Below, piece after piece: positions 61,787-64,000 of a DNA stretch of 64,000 nt. The notes beneath the pieces are model-generated. The model made no database searches. It had not been told where the DNA came from and worked only from the letters and a program-made list of their open reading frames with translations. Position numbers and translations under genes: made by a program. This DNA comes from Typha latifolia (Eukaryota; Streptophyta; Magnoliopsida; Poales; Typhaceae). The stretch lies in the NCBI GenBank assembly GCA_019914945.1, contig CM034113.1:9050850-9114849 (forward strand), written 5' to 3'. Position 1 is the stretch's first letter. Each line of letters begins with the position of its first letter.

Positions 61787-63736
61787 TTAGTGTAACCTGC
61801 CTCGCTTAGAGGTAGGTGCTCTCTCCGCGCCTGCTGCTGCTGGCTCGACTGCATTGCCGTCCGTTTCCATGGAAACTGCTTCTGAGTGCATGGACGTGGT
61901 TGGGTCCACCAGGGCGAGTTGCAAGTTGGTATCGTCCTCGTCCATGCTGCATTCGGCATTGTGCTGTTGGGCCGGTAGGAGAGCTTGCCGGACGGTTAGC
62001 ACTAATCCTTCGTGGCTAGCCTGAGAGCTGGGGTCCTTGGAGGGCTCCGGCGTGGTCCGAAAGCTTGCCATGCCGTCTTGAAATATCTCTCGCGGGTACG
62101 TGGACGGATGGGTCTGGCTTCGGATGGTTTTGACGTACGCGGAGCGAACGGACCCAGCGTGGCCAGAGCCCAGGCGGATGTCAATCCCATTTATGGTGGC
62201 CACCCTGCTGGCTTGGACAGACTCGACGTATGCATGTGAGCCTGCGGTTTCTTCCGCCTTGCCATCGCTTCCAATTAAATGAGCATTCCACGTGTCGGGT
62301 GTGGGTTCCTCCCTGGCGGTTGCTTGCATGGATGGAGCAGGGTTACTCTCACGTCTGGGTCTAGGAGCTTGCTTGGACGCCTTTCTTTGAGGGCCTCGAA
62401 AGTGTGTGGCGCTGTTCTCCCCTGGCGCGGCTTTGCCGCTTTCCTCTTCTTGGTGTACTTCGCCTTCCTTGGGGTACGAGCCGCACCGCGCTCGGGCTTG
62501 TGGCCGTGGAGTGCTCTTTCCGTCTCTGTTCGAGGGCCGCCGTTAGGCGGTTTCCTCTTGGCCTCTTGGTGGTGTTTAGGGTTGTTTGACGGAGCATGTT
62601 GGCCGGGTGGCCAGCCAGGCCGCTTTTTGCCGTCGCCGTGATCTCCCTAATCTTGGTTGGGTATGCCATATGGGTGCGCACAGGGCGGGCCGCACCGTCT
62701 CCTTGACTTTTAGTTGCTCGCCCGCGGCCTCCTATTGGCCTTCCTTTGCACCGTCAGCCATGGGCCGTAGACGAGCTAGCCGGAGCCGCTTCCGGCCCTA
62801 CAGGAGTGGTTCCTTCACCCGTAAGGACCTCTTCCTTGGTTGCTTCGCCCGACCGCTCGCTCCGGTTGTTTCCTTTTCCTTGCTAGGCTCCTTGCATCGT
62901 TCTTCCTTGTGACCTATCCTTCCACACTTGTAATGTATGTCCGGGATACTTTCGTAGATGATCGTCTGTTCTAGCTCGTCTTCTTTTGGGCCAAGCCACA
63001 CTATCGTTTTCGCGGCCGCGAGAGATCGATTTCGATGCATACGCGAGCGAAATGGCTTCGGTGTGATCCATGGTTGTTTCGTCGACACCCGCAGGTTTCC
63101 CGAAGTAAGCCGCTACCGGATGAGAGCTTCCAACTCCCAGTATTCCTTTGGGAGGTTATGGAATTGGACCCAAGTCGGAGCAGTGTCAAACGCTGCTAGG
63201 GAGGGTCTGAAGTTGTTCTGCCATGGTATCAGCTTCAGGACTTTCCCGGTGATCGTCCATGGGCCGTTGCTCAGCACGTAGTCCATGTCTTCATCCTTGT
63301 CGAACCGGAACGCGTAGAATCCATTATCCATGTCAGAGGCGGAGAATCCAGAGATGCCGCACCATAGTCTAGCGAGGATGTTTTTGAGTCGTTCTAGGGG
63401 AAGTCCTCTGCCCAGGAACTTCCCAAAGAGGGTGCGCTTCCATTTTTCCCTGCATTTGGCCAACACCTCGGGGTCGACGATGACACAGTCAGTCGTTTGC
63501 TGCTTGAGTTTGGCAAGTATTTCAGCCGGGATCCTCCCTATGTTTTCCTTTGGCCGCCTGTTGCCGGCTGCTACTGAGGCCCAGGTTCTGTGGTTTGTCT
63601 GCTCGGGTCCCGGGGGCGGGTTGGCTTCCTTCTCTTTGGCTGGCTTGGACGCCGTGGCCCTTCTTAGGTGGACGTCTTCTCCTCCAGCAGGGGCTGGGGG
63701 CCTATTTCCGTCGTCTTCTGTTTCGCAAGAGCTCAT
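61787..63736 (-). pseudogene. LINE ORF1 remnant: DUF4283 and zinc-knuckle protein
   Basis: The frame begins at 63736 with a Pro/Ala-rich stretch. A DUF4283 domain (FGKFLGRGLPLERLKNIL, LWCGISGF, FYAFRFDKDEDMDYVL, GPWTITGKVLKLIPW, TWVQFHNLPKEYWELEAL) follows. Near 63110 the frame shifts, and the second part (63088-62798) holds the knuckle HYKCGRIGHKEERC. There His replaces the first Cys of a CCHC motif. A further shift leads to the C-terminal segment (62329-61787). ORF1 proteins of LINEs bind the element RNA. The protein would be about 650 residues if unbroken. Confidence 0.88.
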
Positions 63737-63760
63737 TTAGTTTATTTTCGTCGTCTTCTT

Positions 63761-63777
63761 CTCCATGCAGTAATGAT
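63761..63777 (+). repeat. Right target-site duplication of the LINE
   Basis: Identical 17-mer to 57629-57645, directly after the 5' end of the minus-strand element. Confidence 0.95.
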
Positions 63778-63796
63778 GATGGAGTCATCGATTTAA

Positions 63797-63973
63797 TTAT
63801 TCCGCTGCAGTATCTGGGACAAAACCGTCATATTGACATATTGACTCACGGTCAACGACCGTCTTTTCGTTATTCCGCTGCAGTATCTGGGTCATAACCG
63901 TCATATTGACATATTGACTTACGGTCAGTTGGAAAATCGCAGCATTTCTCGGCCAACGACCGTCTTTTCGTTA
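63797..63973 (+). repeat. 73-bp tandem duplication with W-box cores; second copy interrupted
   Basis: Copy 1 (63797-63869) starts ttattccgctgcagtatctggg and ends acgaccgtcttttcg. Copy 2 starts at 63870 and matches with three or so mismatches. It is split by a 28-base insert (63928-63955) before its own acgaccgtcttttcg at 63956. Each copy holds ttgacatattgac, and copy 1 also has ggtcaac, giving at least five TTGAC cores. The segment flanks the LINE and runs toward the window edge. It may be part of a promoter of a gene outside. Confidence 0.8.
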
Positions 63974-64000
63974 CTCTCCCCAGTTTCATGGTGGTTGCCT

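Larger units (their letters stand above)
57646..63760 (-). mobile_element. L1-type LINE retrotransposon, nearly full length, inactivated
   Basis: The element is 6.1 kb, lies in minus orientation, and is bounded by a perfect 17-bp target-site duplication. It ends in a poly(A) tail (T run at 57646-57657 on the plus strand) preceded by AATAAAG. From its 5' end at 63760 only about 24 bases precede the first ATG. The order is ORF1 (nucleic-acid-binding, DUF4283 and CCHC-like knuckle), ORF2 (endonuclease, reverse transcriptase, zf-RVT, RNase H) and a 244-base 3' UTR. That is the layout of plant L1 elements. Frameshifts and stops in both frames make it non-autonomous. It is much richer in GC than its AT-rich surroundings. 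The near-perfect target-site copies suggest a fairly recent insertion or a slowly decaying site. Confidence 0.95.

Overview
The window is nuclear plant DNA, most likely from a non-grass monocot. Genes are intron-rich and lie in AT-rich spacers. The xyloglucan xylosyltransferase-like gene, the first exon of the RLPH2-like gene and the CYP77A-like gene are GC-rich in a way typical of monocots, the first with a GC gradient falling from 5' to 3'. The BUD31 N-terminus (MPKIKTSRV) also looks monocot-like. No species is assigned.

Layout. Positions 1-722 (-) hold the 5' part of the splicing factor BUD31, divergent from a ribosomal stalk protein P2 gene (1976-3292, +). A GT34 xyloglucan xylosyltransferase follows (4330-5679, +), then about 3.6 kb with no clear gene. 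A KIPK-type AGC kinase (10143-13410, +) converges on a plastid-type alkaline/neutral invertase (13920-17059, -). The invertase is divergent from an RLPH2-like protein phosphatase (18093-20784, +). A complete 22-exon class II starch branching enzyme occupies 23290-33384 (+), and its introns carry several local duplications and a tiny retro-insertion. Next come a small RAB6-interacting-golgin-like coiled-coil gene (34860-35911, +), a small Dabb/HS1-like gene (38548-39306, +), a CYP77A-like P450 (41447-42997, -), a decayed cytosolic fructose-bisphosphate aldolase (44738-46870, -), a DUF868 gene (48963-49931, -), about 4 kb with no clear gene, and a two-domain histidine phosphatase of the 2-carboxy-D-arabinitol-1-phosphatase type (54109-57270, -). 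The right end is an almost complete but inactivated L1-type LINE (57646-63760, -) with a perfect 17-bp target-site duplication. Beyond it lies a 73-bp duplicated segment rich in W-box cores.

How the genes relate. Several products touch carbohydrate metabolism: starch branching, sucrose cleavage, xyloglucan side chains, aldolase and the sugar-phosphate-phosphatase-like protein. Nothing in the layout shows co-regulation, and I regard this as ordinary gene order. Exon structures were derived by hand from GT/AG sites, reading-frame continuity and family knowledge. For every multi-exon gene the exon lengths add up to a whole number of codons. I see no convincing new biological system. The best leads are the aldolase with a lost start codon but an intact-looking promoter, the intronic duplication that copies a splice acceptor in the branching enzyme gene, the LINE with clean boundaries, and the W-box-rich duplication at the right edge.
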